From Diprion similis (Eukaryota > Arthropoda > Insecta > Hymenoptera > Diprionidae), in NCBI RefSeq assembly GCF_021155765.1, contig NC_060114.1:18768501-18832500 (forward strand): a stretch of 64,000 nt of DNA. Direction: 5' to 3'. The notes beneath the pieces were generated by a model, which did no database searches, was not told the DNA's origin, and was given only the letters and a program-made list of their open reading frames with translations. Shown here one piece after another: positions 36,194-49,400 of this stretch. How positions within the stretch are numbered: position 1 is the first letter of the stretch; each line of letters starts with the position of its first letter. The position numbers and the translations under genes are program-made.

Positions 36194-39100
36194 ATAATTT
36201 CCCTAGATCGTTCGTTTTACCCCAGATTTTATTGGGCACTTTTATCAATGCATGTTTGCGGTTTTTTTTTTCTTGTTTGAACAGAGGAGCAAGGTAAATG
36301 AGAACTGTGTGAATTTGTGAGGGCAATGTGTAAGCAATATGGCGGTGAGGATCTGACTGTCGGCGGATTAGTTTCAGGTCAATTATCCCGATACGAGAGT
36401 ACTGACAATTCCGTGCAAGCTGTCGAGTTTTAGTTTTTACACGTGCAACAGATGTACTGCAAAAAAAACGACAAAAAAAGTTGTTCAAAATTAAATATTA
36501 CACAGTTCAAGCAACGCCATATTTTCATTACCGACAGAGTCGACTCTCGTTATTACCAACTTCAACCGTAACATATCGTCGACTCAATCGTGATCAGATA
36601 TTCCACAAAACAGGGACGAGTTCAATGCGAGTAATTTTAAACAAGCTTCACAAATACTTTCGAAAAGTATATGATCACGATAATCCTCTGTCAAAATCCA
36701 CCCGCTTTCCACGCAGATTTGGAAGAGGGAAAAGTCTCCCTGTAAGGATAAACGGTGTTGTAACGCGAGACGAATGCGTAATCATATTTCCAGTCACGTT
36801 TCTGTTAGGAATCATATTGGCACTCTCAATGACGCGAAGAAAAATTTTGCAGCGTAAAAGATATATATTTTCATTACAGAAGAAAATTTTGCGATTATTC
36901 GCGTACGGTTTACCGCATCTTTCTATCACTTTTTGATAAATGTATTTTGATACGAATGTACAGGAAAAGGGAAATTATTATGTAATGTAACTTTGATTTG
37001 CAGACCTCAAAAGTTGATCCGTAAATTATAGATTATTTTTTTTACCGCATTCGATTCTAAATTTTGCTCAATATTATTATTATATATAAGGTCACTGTGA
37101 AATGCGTATAAAGTGTAAAATATCTCTGGAAAATTCTATACGATATCCTGATATTTATCATTTTCTTTTTCCACTGAAGTAAATTTGTCTCGCTTACTGC
37201 ATAAAATTTGTTAAATTCGTGATTTGGAAGAAAATTTTTTTTTTTTTTAAGTAAATTGATAATTATGTATATAAGAGTATAAAATCCAGACTATAAATTT
37301 CAGGGATCTCGGTGGCAAAGAACAATGATAAATATATAAATATAGATAAATAAATCAATAGATCTTCTTGTATTTTAAGTGTAAGAACAATACCTAGTCT
37401 AAGAACACGATTGTATACATCTATAATATTAAATATAAATATACGAGAAAATATAAGAACGAGTTTTCATTTTCTAACCAAACTTTTTCACGAGATTACA
37501 GTTATTTAACGACAATTTATATTAACCGATTATAGAAACTACGTTGATAATTAACCTAAAGTTCGTGTCAAAATTGTGTCAAGTTAGGAAATTCGTTTGC
37601 ACATGCGACGTAATATTATGAAAGAAAATACATTATCATCTGGCTAACATTTCCGCACTTTCTGCGCGACTTCTAACAGTACTAAACTCATTTCATTGAT
37701 AATTTCCAGCACCTGAACACGTAACACCGAGTACAAAATTATTCTGACAAAGAGAAGTGAAGGAAACGTTTATGCAACAGACTTGCGTATGTATGTATAC
37801 AATTGCAGTGAATAATATCCATCACCGTGGCACTTGCAATGCCAGTTACCACATTCGAATGTGTTATTATGAAGCGTTACGTGATACGCATCATTCAAAA
37901 GGACACGTTAGGCGGCTTTATCTTTACCTCCAGTTGAACTACACGCAATAATCTCTATTAGAAAGTCGATTTTGATATAATATTTCATACGCGCAGAAGA
38001 GAAGAAAGTCAAACCGCTACTCTGTTGGAATGATGATAAAAAAAAACCTGCGATCAGACGGGTATTAGACAGTTTCAATCGAATTTTCAAACTGATTCTC
38101 ATTCGCTTCATCCCTTCGTTTCACTTCTCATTATTTAAATTTTTTTTTTTTTTCTACATATTTATTACGACTATGTAACTGATGCCTCTAAAGAGTTTAT
38201 AGCTGAAGGGATACTATGAAGCCCTTTCTGAAGGCGTAGCTTGGTAATCAATTACACCGATGATTATGCGTGAGGCATATTCTAGGTATATATCTACACA
38301 CGCCCAGGTTTGTTATTAATGAATATATCTGTATAATTATCAGATAAACAATCGGGTGAGTAGACACAATACGTCCATACACACACACACACACACACAT
38401 ACGTTTAGCAACTCCGAAGCTCCGCTGTAATTATCACACGAATTAATTACAGTTCGGTAGATACTCACCGCTTATACCAAGCATATATATCATGTAACGT
38501 GTGTACATACGCAGAGATTCTACAAACCACGAATCACACAGGTAGATGGAATTCGCGAAACCTCAGGTTCGGAGAAATTTGGCTCGTTAATCATTACAGG
38601 AATACGGGAAAGTAATTACAGCAATCAAAACAACTCGAATTTCCAAATTCGCATTTTGATCGTCGTTTGAAAAGGCAAATTAAGATAGTTTACATAATTG
38701 TCAATTCGAATTCGAACGACGATTCCTCCTAATTGAGTTTTCGGAAATTCGTCTCAATAATTTATGTGATAAAAAAATCACTGGGATTAGCCAGTGACAA
38801 GTGGTCCATAAAATTTTTCACGAACAAGAACGAGTATTCGGAAGCTGTTGCTGGAGTGAGGGAATTTTTCAGATGCAATATCTTCAGGTTGTTTACAAGG
38901 AATTTCGGAGATTTGAGAAAAATGAAATTTCAATTCCGATTTCGATTCAAGAATTTCAGACATTGGAATAAAAAAATTGCCGTAACACGACAATTGAACA
39001 CAACAACGTTGTGAGATATAAAATTTTGTACACGTTACACATTGCAGAGTGCAACAAATTATAAGTTAATACGTGAATATTGAACCAAAAGTTCCGATCG

Positions 39101-39245
39101 ATCAAGTTTGATCAGAAATCCAATTTCCGAATCCTGTGTCCAACTATTGCACTGATCCACAATTTCGTTTGCCATTGAAAGATTTTTCGATCAAGCTCGA
39201 TCTTTCGAAACTTCAAGTACATCACGACATATTAAATCTACACTG
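36194..39245. other. intergenic stretch between cuticle-type gene and CAAP1
   Basis: This contains the 3' UTR of the cuticle gene. The first AATAAA I noted is at 37349-37354, far from the stop, so the true polyA site is unclear. A 151-codon open frame at 36481-36936 has no recognised motif. A CA microsatellite lies at 38379-38399. Nothing else is supported. Confidence 0.45.
38379..38399. repeat. (CA)n microsatellite
   Basis: Pure AC/CA dinucleotide array of about ten units. Confidence 0.85.
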
Positions 39246-41668
39246 TCAATGGTTTTCGCTAACTTCAGTTCTGCTATCTAATTTCCTATCAACTTGACTC
39301 GAAGCCGATGGCTCAGTCGTCGCTAAAACAATACTCTCAGCGTCAGTTCGACCGGCGGGAATGTGATCCTCCACCGATTTGTCAACCTCATTACTCTTCG
39401 CGGACTCTGTGCGAGGAGCCACCGTTTCAACGTGTTTCAGGGCGAGATATTCTTCGACAGACCCGGTAGTCGGACTCTCGCTCTTTTCAGGGCCGCTCTT
39501 CTCCACGACAGAGGCGTTTGGCGCATTTTGCGCAGTGTTCAGACCCGGGGAATTGTTCAGCCTAGCGAGTCGCTGCCTTTCTCTGAGCCTTTTCCTGATC
39601 TCGGACTGGATCTTCGACTCCTTTATCACGCTCTGGACGTCCTCAGTTTGGTAATAACGCGTCGCCCAAGTTTCCGCGGCGTTGGAATCGCTCTTTGCTT
39701 CCTCCTTCGGAGACTCGGGTTTCTTTTCCTCGACCTGCACGGGATTCCGAATCTCACCGGGCTCCGGCTCCTCCATGTCGTCCGGATAGTCGTCGAGGTC
39801 TATTACTATCTCCAAATCGGTCGACTTGTCCTCGTCGATCTCGCGCGGATTCACGGCTTCCTGTTTCCGCTCCGTTTTCTCGGTCACCGGAATTTCCGCG
39901 GTCTCTTCCATCCGTTTCTGCTGGATTTCAGGCCTCGAGCTTTCCGGCACCTTCGCGTCTTTCTGGGTCTCTTCTTTGACCCCGGAAGCAACGCTATCGT
40001 CATTTTTATCCGACGATTGCGTCTCCGAAACAGGATTATTTCTCTCAATCGTCGCTGAATTGTCCTTCGTCTTTCTTTTAAACTTCCTGAAAGTCTCCAA
40101 CTCTGTGCTAACCTTTTTCGCGGGCGTTTCTACCGATATCTCCGCATTCCCGTCGTTCGCTTTTCCCACAATTTCTACTACTCCAGCTACAGGGCTGGAG
40201 CCCTTTTGCTCGGTCGATGCCGTGCTCTTCTCTCTTGCAACAGGATTCTGGCTTTCGCTCAGTTTTCTGCTCTCCACTGCACCGTTTTTCTCCTTAGAAC
40301 TGGCAGCGCCGTTCTTCGGTACACGTTCGTTCACCAGTCTCTGGTTCCTGCGCTTTCCCTGACCGCCTTCGCCGTCGCTTTCGCTGGACAGCAATTCGAT
40401 GGTAGTAGTCGGCTGAAGAACTAGCACAACATCTTCCTCGACAGGTATTTCTTGATTCGTTTGTCCAGACATCATGGTGTCCAGTTCCTGCAGCTTGTCC
40501 TCGACTACCTTCAAGCTCAGATTCCGATCCCTGGCTCTTGCTTTGGAATTCACAGCCAAGCTTGAACCTGAATTCGAAACGCTGCTCTGGGTAGTCATAA
40601 CGGTGGTAGAATGAGTCGGAATTATGTCTTCCTCTTTGCGTATCAACGCTCTGATAGCTCGAGCTCTCATTTCCAGTTCCAAAAGATCAAGCAAACTCTC
40701 CCCGTCTTTTTCCTTGGACTGTTCGGACTCAGTTTCCTTCTTTACGATTACCTCCTCCCCAGATTTATGCGGCTTGGGGTCACCTTCCATTTTCACTTTA
40801 CACTTTTGCGTGCCTCTGGGTTTAGCTTTCTCTTTGCTCGTCTTTTCCGAACGCATTTTTGACTTTGGCTTGTCTTTCTTGGACCCGACCCCCTTCTTCG
40901 GTGCCTGCACCTCTTCTCTAGGCACTGCGTCTACATCTGACGCATCTCCCCATTCCTCAGTGTCGGATATTATCTCCAAAGAAGGACCTGAATCGAATAA
41001 CCGCCGTAAATAAGTAAATTTCGTCATGATATTGAAAGAAATATGTTTTCTTACCAGAATCATCGGTGTCGTTAGAATCCGAGGACTGGAGCAAAGGCTG
41101 GCCGTTTAGTATGGACAAGATACGCGCTTTGGACATACCGCTCAGCTCGTTGGCGCACCATTCTTCGAGTTCGGTCTGTTCCATTTTCTGAAAGTAAATT
41201 ATTGCAGAAACAGAATTAGCTGTTTTCGATCTTGAACTTATATCCACGGAGAGATTCTGATTGTGCTTACTTTCAAAACTTGCGGGAGCATCATGCGAAG
41301 CTTGTCCCCCTTGACGGCGATGAATAATTGACGAGCAAGTTCTCTTCGATCTATCAAGTAATCCTTAATCGGTTTCAAGTTCTGAGCATTGCTTTCGTCG
41401 TCCGAAGACACGGAGGAAGTACTTTCTGAGCTGTTGCTGCTGGTGCTAGAATTATCCTTAGAAAAAATCATAAATGAAGATTAATTATCATGTCAACTGT
41501 CAAGACGTTTGATGAATATTTGTAACCACAGAAATACAACTAATATTGAGTTAGGTTAAGAATCATATTCAGAGTTATCTAGCTTGAAGCTGCAGAATAT
41601 TTGATAAATAAACTCACCTGACTCCGTTTCCGTAACTTTTTTGGCTTCTGATTTTTTTTATCTGACAT
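39246..41668 (-). CDS. CAAP1: CAAP1 homologue (caspase activity and apoptosis inhibitor 1)
   Basis: Four coding exons on the minus strand: 41668-41618, 41456-41271, 41187-41055 and 40987-39246. All introns are GT/AG, the joins keep frame, and the product is 703 aa. An in-frame TAA five codons before the ATG fixes the start. The family core is at about residues 47-110: ELARQLFIAVKGDKLRMMLP followed by a TELEEWCANELSGMSKARIL segment. The second family hallmark, LLDLLELEMRARAIRALI, is at about 222-239. Vertebrate CAAP1 is about 360 aa and ends near this second motif. Here about 460 more residues follow: charged, mostly disordered, with an acidic DLDDYPDDMEEPEPGEI patch and a basic helical stretch SEIRKRLRERQRLARL. 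In vertebrates CAAP1 restrains caspase-dependent apoptosis. That role is inferred here, and the extension has no assigned function. Confidence 0.85.
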
Positions 41669-42858
41669 TTTCGTACACTTTTACCGGCGTATTTGTGTTT
41701 GTATTGCGGTAACCGATTGTTGATAAACGCTGCCCGTAGATGCGAGTGCCACTTTCGATATCTCGCAATACTTACGATTCTATTTTCGAATTTTCCTGCT
41801 AATATTGCTGGTAAAGCGCTACCTTCAGGGGGCTCGGAACGGAATTTGGGAAGTTGAAACATGCTTGGATCGCGTTCGGCTTTTCGAATCCGTAAGCAGC
41901 GTGTCTAACTGAAAAGGGTTTTTCCCTTAAAAGAGTAATAATCGAAAAAAAAAAAGCTCAAAGTCAATACAAAGATTTTTATTCACGCGGCATTTCTGTA
42001 ACGGTTTTTTTTTGAACGAATGAACAAATGACGATCGCGATTCAACTGTCTCGAATTAACATCGCCACGGTAGAGAATAAATTAGTTAATATTTTTCTTA
42101 CATTCGTAGAGAAATTATGTTTTTAGTACGCTGTTCACTTAAAAAAGGTTTCCTTTTCGTTTCGTGCTGATTATTTCGCATGTGAAGATAAGTGATTTAC
42201 AATCGATGTAATGATATATTTGTACGACAGAAAGAACAAATATAAATCGATTAGATTCGAGACGATAGTCGATTTCAACGCTGTGGTATATATATCCAAA
42301 TATCAAAGTCCATGTATCTGAAGTGCGAAAAAAGGCTTGAGAGCTCTATTCTATACACGTTTCTGAACGAAAATACTCTGACGCATTTTCATTTGACGCA
42401 GAAATAAAGAAATGGCACGGATTCTACGAAATCGCAAGAGTAAAGTCTTAGAATTCATGCCATGATGATATTTTTATTAATGAATAAAGAAAGGAACTGT
42501 AATCGGAATTTTTACTTCTTTTCACCAAATTATTACAAACAATAAGACATTTTTTCTATACTAAAACAATTTTAAACCTCATTCACTGTACAAATTGTAA
42601 ACATATTTACATTTTTCATCAACCTTAATACTTTTCAGGTGAACGTTGATATTTCTGAGTTTTTATTTCCTTTTTGTTCAAAAATCGGTTTGATGAGAGA
42701 AATTCGAATTCATTTCATCGAATTCTATGAGTATTATGTAAACCACACGAACGTGTTTCCTTAGGAGCAATTCACCTCTGGCCTTAAGCTGAAAGTTTCA
42801 TATTCATTTTATAGAAGGAACTTCAAATTGAAATGAATTTCGTTGCAATACTTTTCTT
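41669..42858. other. intergenic stretch, CAAP1 5' side and TEDC2-like 3' side
   Basis: Two minus-strand genes lie head to tail here. It holds the CAAP1 promoter and 5' UTR (not resolvable) and the 3' UTR of the TEDC2-like gene. A minus-strand AATAAA at 42667-42662, about 190 bases past the stop codon, is a plausible polyadenylation signal. No gene is seen in between. Confidence 0.5.
42662..42667 (-). terminator. candidate polyadenylation signal of the TEDC2-like gene
   Basis: AATAAA on the minus strand about 190 nt downstream of the TEDC2-like stop codon. The call is positional only. Confidence 0.4.
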
Positions 42859-45008
42859 CTATTGATCTGTTCGGACCAGAACTGGAACGGTTTGGTTTAA
42901 TAAATTCGATATGATCGAAATCATTTTGTATGCCTCGACATATTCTTCGCTATTTGGTTGAAAAGTGTCTCGTATCAAAGGCACTACTTCTCTGTTCAAC
43001 AAATTCACCAACATTGCTTGATATTTCAGTTGTTGGATCCTTTGCATGAGCTCAAACAGTACAAGGAGTTGATTTTTATTCGCATATCGTATGTAACAAA
43101 CCCGTGACATTTCTGTAAGCAGTGAAAAAATAATATGACATGTGATTTGAGAATTATTTTATTGCACATGACGAATTACCTTTGAAACTTGGAATACACA
43201 CTTCATTCCAAATGGCATTTAATCTCCAGGTCCTACATCTCTCTATTAAACTTTCAGTGCAACGATTTTGCATCATGTTGCAGACTTTCCTTTTTACAGG
43301 ACTGAAGCTTCTTATTCCAAGCAATTTACAAGTGGTATCCAAATTTGTGAAACGGATTTTAATCTTACTCAGTTCTATAAAATCCATGCTGTCGTTGCAG
43401 GACTCTTTCAGCATAGGTAAAAAATCCTTACACAAGCTATCCAGCTTTTTTCTGGTTGATAATTTATCCCTATCGTGATTCTGGAATGTATGCGTTGAGT
43501 AAAATTGGATAGAAAATGTACGCTAATTGATCAATAACATAAGACTCCCTCACCATCGTATGAAATTCTGTGAGAAATCTGTGCTCGGCTCTCTCGCCTC
43601 GTTTGTCGTTTGTCATTTTACTCGTCGATTGCCTGTTGAAATAGCTGTGATAAACTTTCAGAAGTTTAACGAGGTCCGAAGGTACTCCAAATCTGTCCAA
43701 ACCCTCCGTTACATCCATGCTCGTGTAAATCTTTTCTTCTAGAAACTTTGGAGCATTTTTATCATGCACAGGACAGCCGGCAGCTTCTGAATTCTCGTCA
43801 GACCTTGACAAGCGGGTATCAGAATCAATGGACATTCTGCTGATAAATTTTTCAAGCTCAGCGGCCGAGGCAGGGCCAGAAATCGATGACTCTGAAGATT
43901 TTTCAGTTGCCAAACTCTGGGAGCTGTGAATCTGAGTACAGAAAATTGAAGATTAATTCTCAGCGGACGAGATTCATATGATAGTTTCCATAAAAAATTT
44001 TAAGTCATTCAAATTATTGAAAGTACCAATTCTTTACCAAGATTTCCGACGAGCTGCTACTCCGTCTAATCACAGCCTGCGATCTTGCATTTGTAGCTTC
44101 TATATTTTTTATACGCGATTTATTAGCAGCGATGAAATTCTTCTTTCCCTTTGACGTTCGATCCGTTTTTGAAGCAGCAGCCAGTAAATTATACGGAGAT
44201 GTCGATATAAGCTTTTTATCAATTTGTTTAGATTCTGAAATTCTGTTTCTATTCTTCCTAAATTGAGATGTTTCAATGACAGATTTTTTATCCCCTTTGC
44301 TAACTTTCGTTGCCCTATCTTTTTCGTTCAACGCTTTTGAAACTCCCAATTGATTTTGAACTGGAATTTTTTTCTTAGAACAGGAATTGTCATTTGACTT
44401 CACTTCTTCCGGCTCCCTTTGGTTCATTCCAATATCACACTGCTCAGTTACACCTCGCTTATTCGCATTGCTGGACAGCTTGCGACCGTTCTCTTTTCCT
44501 CCCTTGGAATCGGACAGCCTTGTTTTGCTCCCCGTCACTCTCGAGCCAGAAGCGTAGATTTGACTTACGCTAGGCTTGCGGGCTAGCTTTTTCTCAGCCA
44601 GAACGTTAATCGCAAGCTTTTCTCTAAGTTGACGCGCTTGCGCTACTGCTCTGTCTATACCAGTTGCTATTTCATTGACGTGGTCCTCTGACGATGGGAT
44701 CTTAATTAAATTGGTGGAACAACAAAAAATGGTAAAATGAATATTATCTTTTTCGGTCTTCCTTTGCTGTTATTAGTCGTTTCATTTTTTGTTGAAGAAA
44801 AAGAAAAAATATACATTCTTACCCGAAGGCACTTGCACGATTCTTGGTCGATTGGTCGCTTTTCAATCGTTTCGAGATTCCATGGGGCGAGGACAAATTT
44901 TACTTCTTCGCATTGAGACTTTAGAATATTCTTGACGTCGTCCGTCGACCGGAGTGAGTGAAGGACGAATTCAGTTAAGCTTGACAAATCTAAGACTTTC
45001 GTATCCAT
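42859..45008 (-). CDS. TEDC2: TEDC2-like protein (tubulin epsilon and delta complex subunit 2)
   Basis: Five coding exons on the minus strand: 45008-44823, 44700-44038, 43931-43554, 43480-43180 and 43112-42859. Joins are GT/AG and in frame throughout, giving 593 aa. An in-frame TAA two codons upstream supports the ATG. The N-terminal exon is helical. Residues 63 onward contain a short conserved-looking helix HVNEIATGIDRAVAQARQLR. The middle is Lys/Ser-rich and probably disordered. The C-terminal 80 residues (QLLVLFELMQRIQQLKYQAM to the end NQTVPVLVR) match, by pattern, the C-terminal helical domain of vertebrate TEDC2/C16orf59, which shares the L-x6-Q-x-L...E-x-x-PL...VLTxLR spacing. In vertebrates TEDC2 with TEDC1 binds delta and epsilon tubulin and stabilises centriolar triplet microtubules. 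The match was made from memory, so the assignment is moderate. An unrelated coiled-coil centrosomal protein is the main alternative. Confidence 0.6.
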
Positions 45009-45874
45009 GCTTTATGGAGACAAAGAAAAAATAAAAATTCAAATATACATACAAAACAAATGTGATAAAACTTGTTTCTTTCCAGTTATTCTGTATTACT
45101 TATACATTTGTAAACATGATTGACAACACTAACTACTTGATTATAACCTCAAATTGCTAGACTAACGTCACGTGTGAAATTGCTTTGTTTACTGCATGCG
45201 TTGGGTCATTTCGATCGAGTAACCATGGCTTTGTTCCGAATACTTGTTGAAATTTGGCGCCATCATACTCGGGATCAAGTGCCCGACACGTTTGTTTTTT
45301 GTTTTTCCCTGAATGCCGTGTGAGAGCAAGTGTATAAACAAGAAAATTCAAAAAATTTGAAGGTCGCCGACCAACTTCACGTAGGTCTTCTAACCTCTAG
45401 ATATAATATTTTCGGCTCAGTCGGTAAGTAAACATACTATCCTTTCGATAGAGTAAATGGTCATACTGACAGCGGTGAGTCAACTCTTTCTATTTTACTG
45501 ACTGAAAAAACTTCATGGGAAAAACAGGAGAATCTTGGACACCTCATAGGCTGTACAACGTGTTTCCGTCACGTCACAACAAGTAGCTGTATCAAGTACC
45601 AATGTTGACAGAAGATTGTTATCCTAGTGCATAATTCACGTCGGTAAAGAAGAACAACCGCGTTTTCTCAACCATTCTTCCGCTGGAACGTGACGAAAAT
45701 TTGTAAAAATACTAGATTGTCTAGAAATCAGTAAAATTCAGCTACGTGGTTAATAATCAAGGTTTTAGTTGGATTTGAGTGATTAGCACAATTCGTATCA
45801 ATAGCGCTGAGGTGCGTGCATTCAACGAATCAAACATCACAATCGCGCGTGTGTAAACGTGCGCTTACAGGAGT

Positions 45875-45897
45875 AGCAGCAGCAGCAGCAGCAGCAG
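45875..45897. repeat. (CAG)n trinucleotide repeat upstream of CARM1
   Basis: About seven AGC units in the presumed 5' UTR of CARM1. Confidence 0.85.
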
Positions 45898-46344
45898 GAG
45901 CGAATGAATTTTGGCCTGTGGTGAAGAGTGTCCGTGGGGGTGGTTGGTCGGTGGCAGATAGAGGAAATAATCCGAAGTGATCCCTGGGCGATAATTATAA
46001 TCAAGAGCAATAGAGTGAAAAAAATTGCCGTCCATATACAAAGCGATTGAAATAGATAAAACGAATCTCTGATTCATCGATTGTAAAATCCTCCACGAAA
46101 CTGGAGAGACAATCGAACAAAACCCCCTCGGAGGAGCGGGTAATCCGTGCATCGCAACTAGAGAGGAACAGGAACCGGTAAACCAAAGCACTAAAGCTGA
46201 AGCAGACACGCGCAACTCAACACCGAGATACCAGCGACGGTGATAATAGACTGGAATAATCGTGGCTCGTCGCCGTTGCGTAGTCGTCTAAAATCCATGT
46301 AAAATCACGACCGGCGACCCGAGGTGACGATATATGAACGAACG

Positions 46345-46376
46345 TGTGAGTGAGTGAGTGAGTGAGTGCGAGTGAG
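46345..46376. repeat. (GTGA)n repeat upstream of CARM1
   Basis: GTGA tetranucleotide array with one interruption, about 100 bases before the CARM1 ATG. Confidence 0.8.
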
Positions 46377-46476
46377 CCTTGGACTCTTGGTGGGAAAGGG
46401 AAAGAGAAGCGGCAGCAGCGGTCTAAGGAGCCGCGCAAAAACGCACGCGGTTTTAGGTAGTAGTTAGTTGATAAAA

Positions 46477-49400
46477 ATGGCGAAGGTATTTCGCGCGGTG
46501 ACAGTATCGACTTTGTCAAACAATGGACAGTCGACGCTGAAATACGACAAGCCGGTCACTCTTAACATCAATTACGACCCCCAGGGACTGAGCGTCGAAT
46601 TGATACCAGGTAATGGCCTCTTAATGCTCTTAAACCCGATCAATAATATCGCTGAAATAACGTTACCCCCGTTCGCAGAACCTAACCTATATCTTTGTCG
46701 ATGCCCGACGCCCGTCTTCTTCCCCTTAGCGTGAGTTCCGAAATACCGAAACTCGCATCACGTGCTTCTATCCGATGTGCTTCCGCATCGCCACTCAGCG
46801 TTATCGACCAAGTTCAATGTCGAAAACAAAAGACGTATTGGAAAAACAATGGACAAAAAGATGTACAATTTGTTCGATTTCAAACTGATTTACGGGCTGC
46901 ATGGAGTTATTTTTTTTTTTTTTTTTTGTTATTCAAATTTTCATTTCAGTTTTCATTTTCCCAGGGAAAACAACGGATTGGAGATATATTTTTTTTTTTT
47001 TTTTTTAACTATTTTTAGTTCGTTACAATCTCAAGATCGAACTGAATATTTATCTACCGCAATGATAACGCAGCTCTGAATATCGTTTGTCAGAGAACTA
47101 GAGAACGAGAGAGCGAGATAAGGAAACTACTTGAGAGGACGAAAGCTTCTCTTGCGCTAAGTGCAATCGTGACTCGTGATTTTTTGTTTCACACGTTCAT
47201 TATTATGAGTTTTCTGGAGGAACTTGACGCGCGAATAAGTCGTGAGAATTATGACTTTTTTAAAAGTTTAAGTAACTGTTATTTTGTAACCGGTAATTCC
47301 TTAAATCACGTCATATCGCTGCTTTGTCCAACTATATCCAAATCCAAAAAAGAAGAAATAGTTCGCTATAAGAGAAACTTGAAAATGCTAAGAAACTAAT
47401 ATATAAGCGCACTCATGAATTCTAGAAGAGAATTTTCTTCAATGCATTCTTCTTTTCGATCTCTAAAAGGATGAGTGCACTTTGATTCTTTAACTAGTTG
47501 TTTAGGCATATATCAATTTATTGAATGATTTTTTTCAACAGATGAACAAGGGAGCAGAGAGAGAATCACGCTGCTAGAATTCCCAGTAACACATAGCACA
47601 GAATGTTCGAGAGTAGCTTCGCTAGGATACGTTTTTACGTTGGATACGGAGAGTCTTTTGCTCACATTTGCAAACGAGACAGGTAAAAATATGATAAAGA
47701 TTTGTTTGATTATTTGATTTCCTCGTCTTTACATCTACTGGTAATAAAAGTTTGTTAAATTTCATAACTTATGACGAATGCTTACAGATATTCGCAACTT
47801 TCACTCGAACATATTAAAGTTGAAAAATGGAAAAGGGGTTTCGGCATTCAACGAGAGAACAGAAGAGTCGTCGGCGATGCAGTATTTCCAATTTTACGGC
47901 TACCTTTCGCAGCAGCAAAACATGATGCAGGATTACATAAGGACGAGCACGTACCAGCGGGCGATTCTTGGCAATATATCAGACTTCAAGGACAAAGTCG
48001 TTCTGGACGTTGGCGCCGGTTCCGGGATCCTTTCTTTCTTTGCCGTTCAAGCTGGAGCAAAAAAAGTTTACGCAGTAGAAGCCAGCAACATGGCAAATCA
48101 CGCCGAACTTCTCGTTGCCGCGAATAATCTGTCTGATAGAATAATTGTAATTGCTGGTAAAATTGAAGAAATCGATTTACCTGAACACGTTGACTGCGTA
48201 GTCAGCGAACCAATGGGATACATGCTGTACAACGAAAGAATGCTCGAGACTTATCTTCACGCAAAGAAGTGGCTCGCCCCAGGTGAGGATGTTGGAAAAA
48301 ATTATTGTAACTCCGCTTACTGGAGTGATATTAGTTTTCGTGTTATTATTATTATTTTTTCTCCCATTCGTTTATCTTTGTTTTCGAAAGCTAAAAATCT
48401 AAACGATTTTCAGGTGGTCGTATGTTTCCCTCTCGAGGGGATCTCCACGTCGCTCCATTCTCCGACGAAAATCTGTACATGGAGCAGTTCAACAAGGCGA
48501 ATTTTTGGTACCAGACATGCTTTCACGGCGTCGATTTATCTGCGATGAGAAACAACGCCATCAAAGAGTACTTCAGACAGCCGATAGTCGATACGTTTGA
48601 TATACGCATATGTATGGCAAAATCCGTCAGACACGTTGTAGATTTTCAGACAGCACATGAGACTGATTTACATAAAATAGGTAAGCGATTGAAAACAATT
48701 TCATCGTCACTATCCTATTTTACAGAAAAAAAATAATCAATTTCATTTGATCTAACTAGAAATTTTTTCGCCTTTACAGAAATAGACGTTGATTTTCACA
48801 TACTAGAAAGCGGCACTTGTCACGGACTGGCGTTTTGGTTTGACGTAGCATTTATTGGTTGTACCCAACAAGTCTGGCTAAGCACAGCTCCTACGGAGCC
48901 GCTGACTCACTGGTATCAGGTTCGATGCCTTTTAGAAAATCCACTATTTTGCAAGAGCGGTCAACTTTTATCCGGCAAAGTTATACTGATCGCAAACAAA
49001 AGGTAAAGCGTTCTACTAAAATGACTCTTGCGATAGCTCGTTCGATCCATTGTTACTGAATATTTGACTCTTTTTACCTTTCAGACAATCTTACGACGTT
49101 ACGATAGAACTGAAATTGGAAGGAACCAACATGGAAACTAGCAGCAATACTTTAGACTTGAAGAACCCGTACTTTAGGTATACGGGAGCAGCTGCTCAGC
49201 CACCACCAGGCTTGAACAACACTTCGCCGAGCGAGGCTTACTGGACAAATCTTGACGCTCAAGGAGCTCGACAAGCCGTTAACATGGTCAACGGAATGTC
49301 TGTTAACGGTCTTGGCGAGGTATCGATGGACACAAACTCGGCAGTGAATCAGAATAACTTATTAGCGATAGGTAAGAGCTGGTTCAGATAACCGTAGTCT

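Larger units (their letters stand above)
45009..46476. promoter_or_regulatory. head-to-head promoter region of TEDC2-like gene and CARM1
   Basis: Divergent start codons are 1.47 kb apart. The CARM1-proximal part is G+C-richer and contains a GCA/CAG repeat (45875-45897) and a GTGA repeat (46345-46376). These are probably within its 5' UTR. No TATA box is evident next to either gene. A shared, bidirectional promoter is inferred from arrangement only. Confidence 0.5.

Noticed and set aside
39363-41013. Long plus-strand open frames (up to 231 codons) opposite CAAP1
   Set aside because: They lie antisense to a gene with conserved motifs and correct splice sites. Their Ser/Phe/Arg-rich content is the complement of Glu/Lys/Ser codons.
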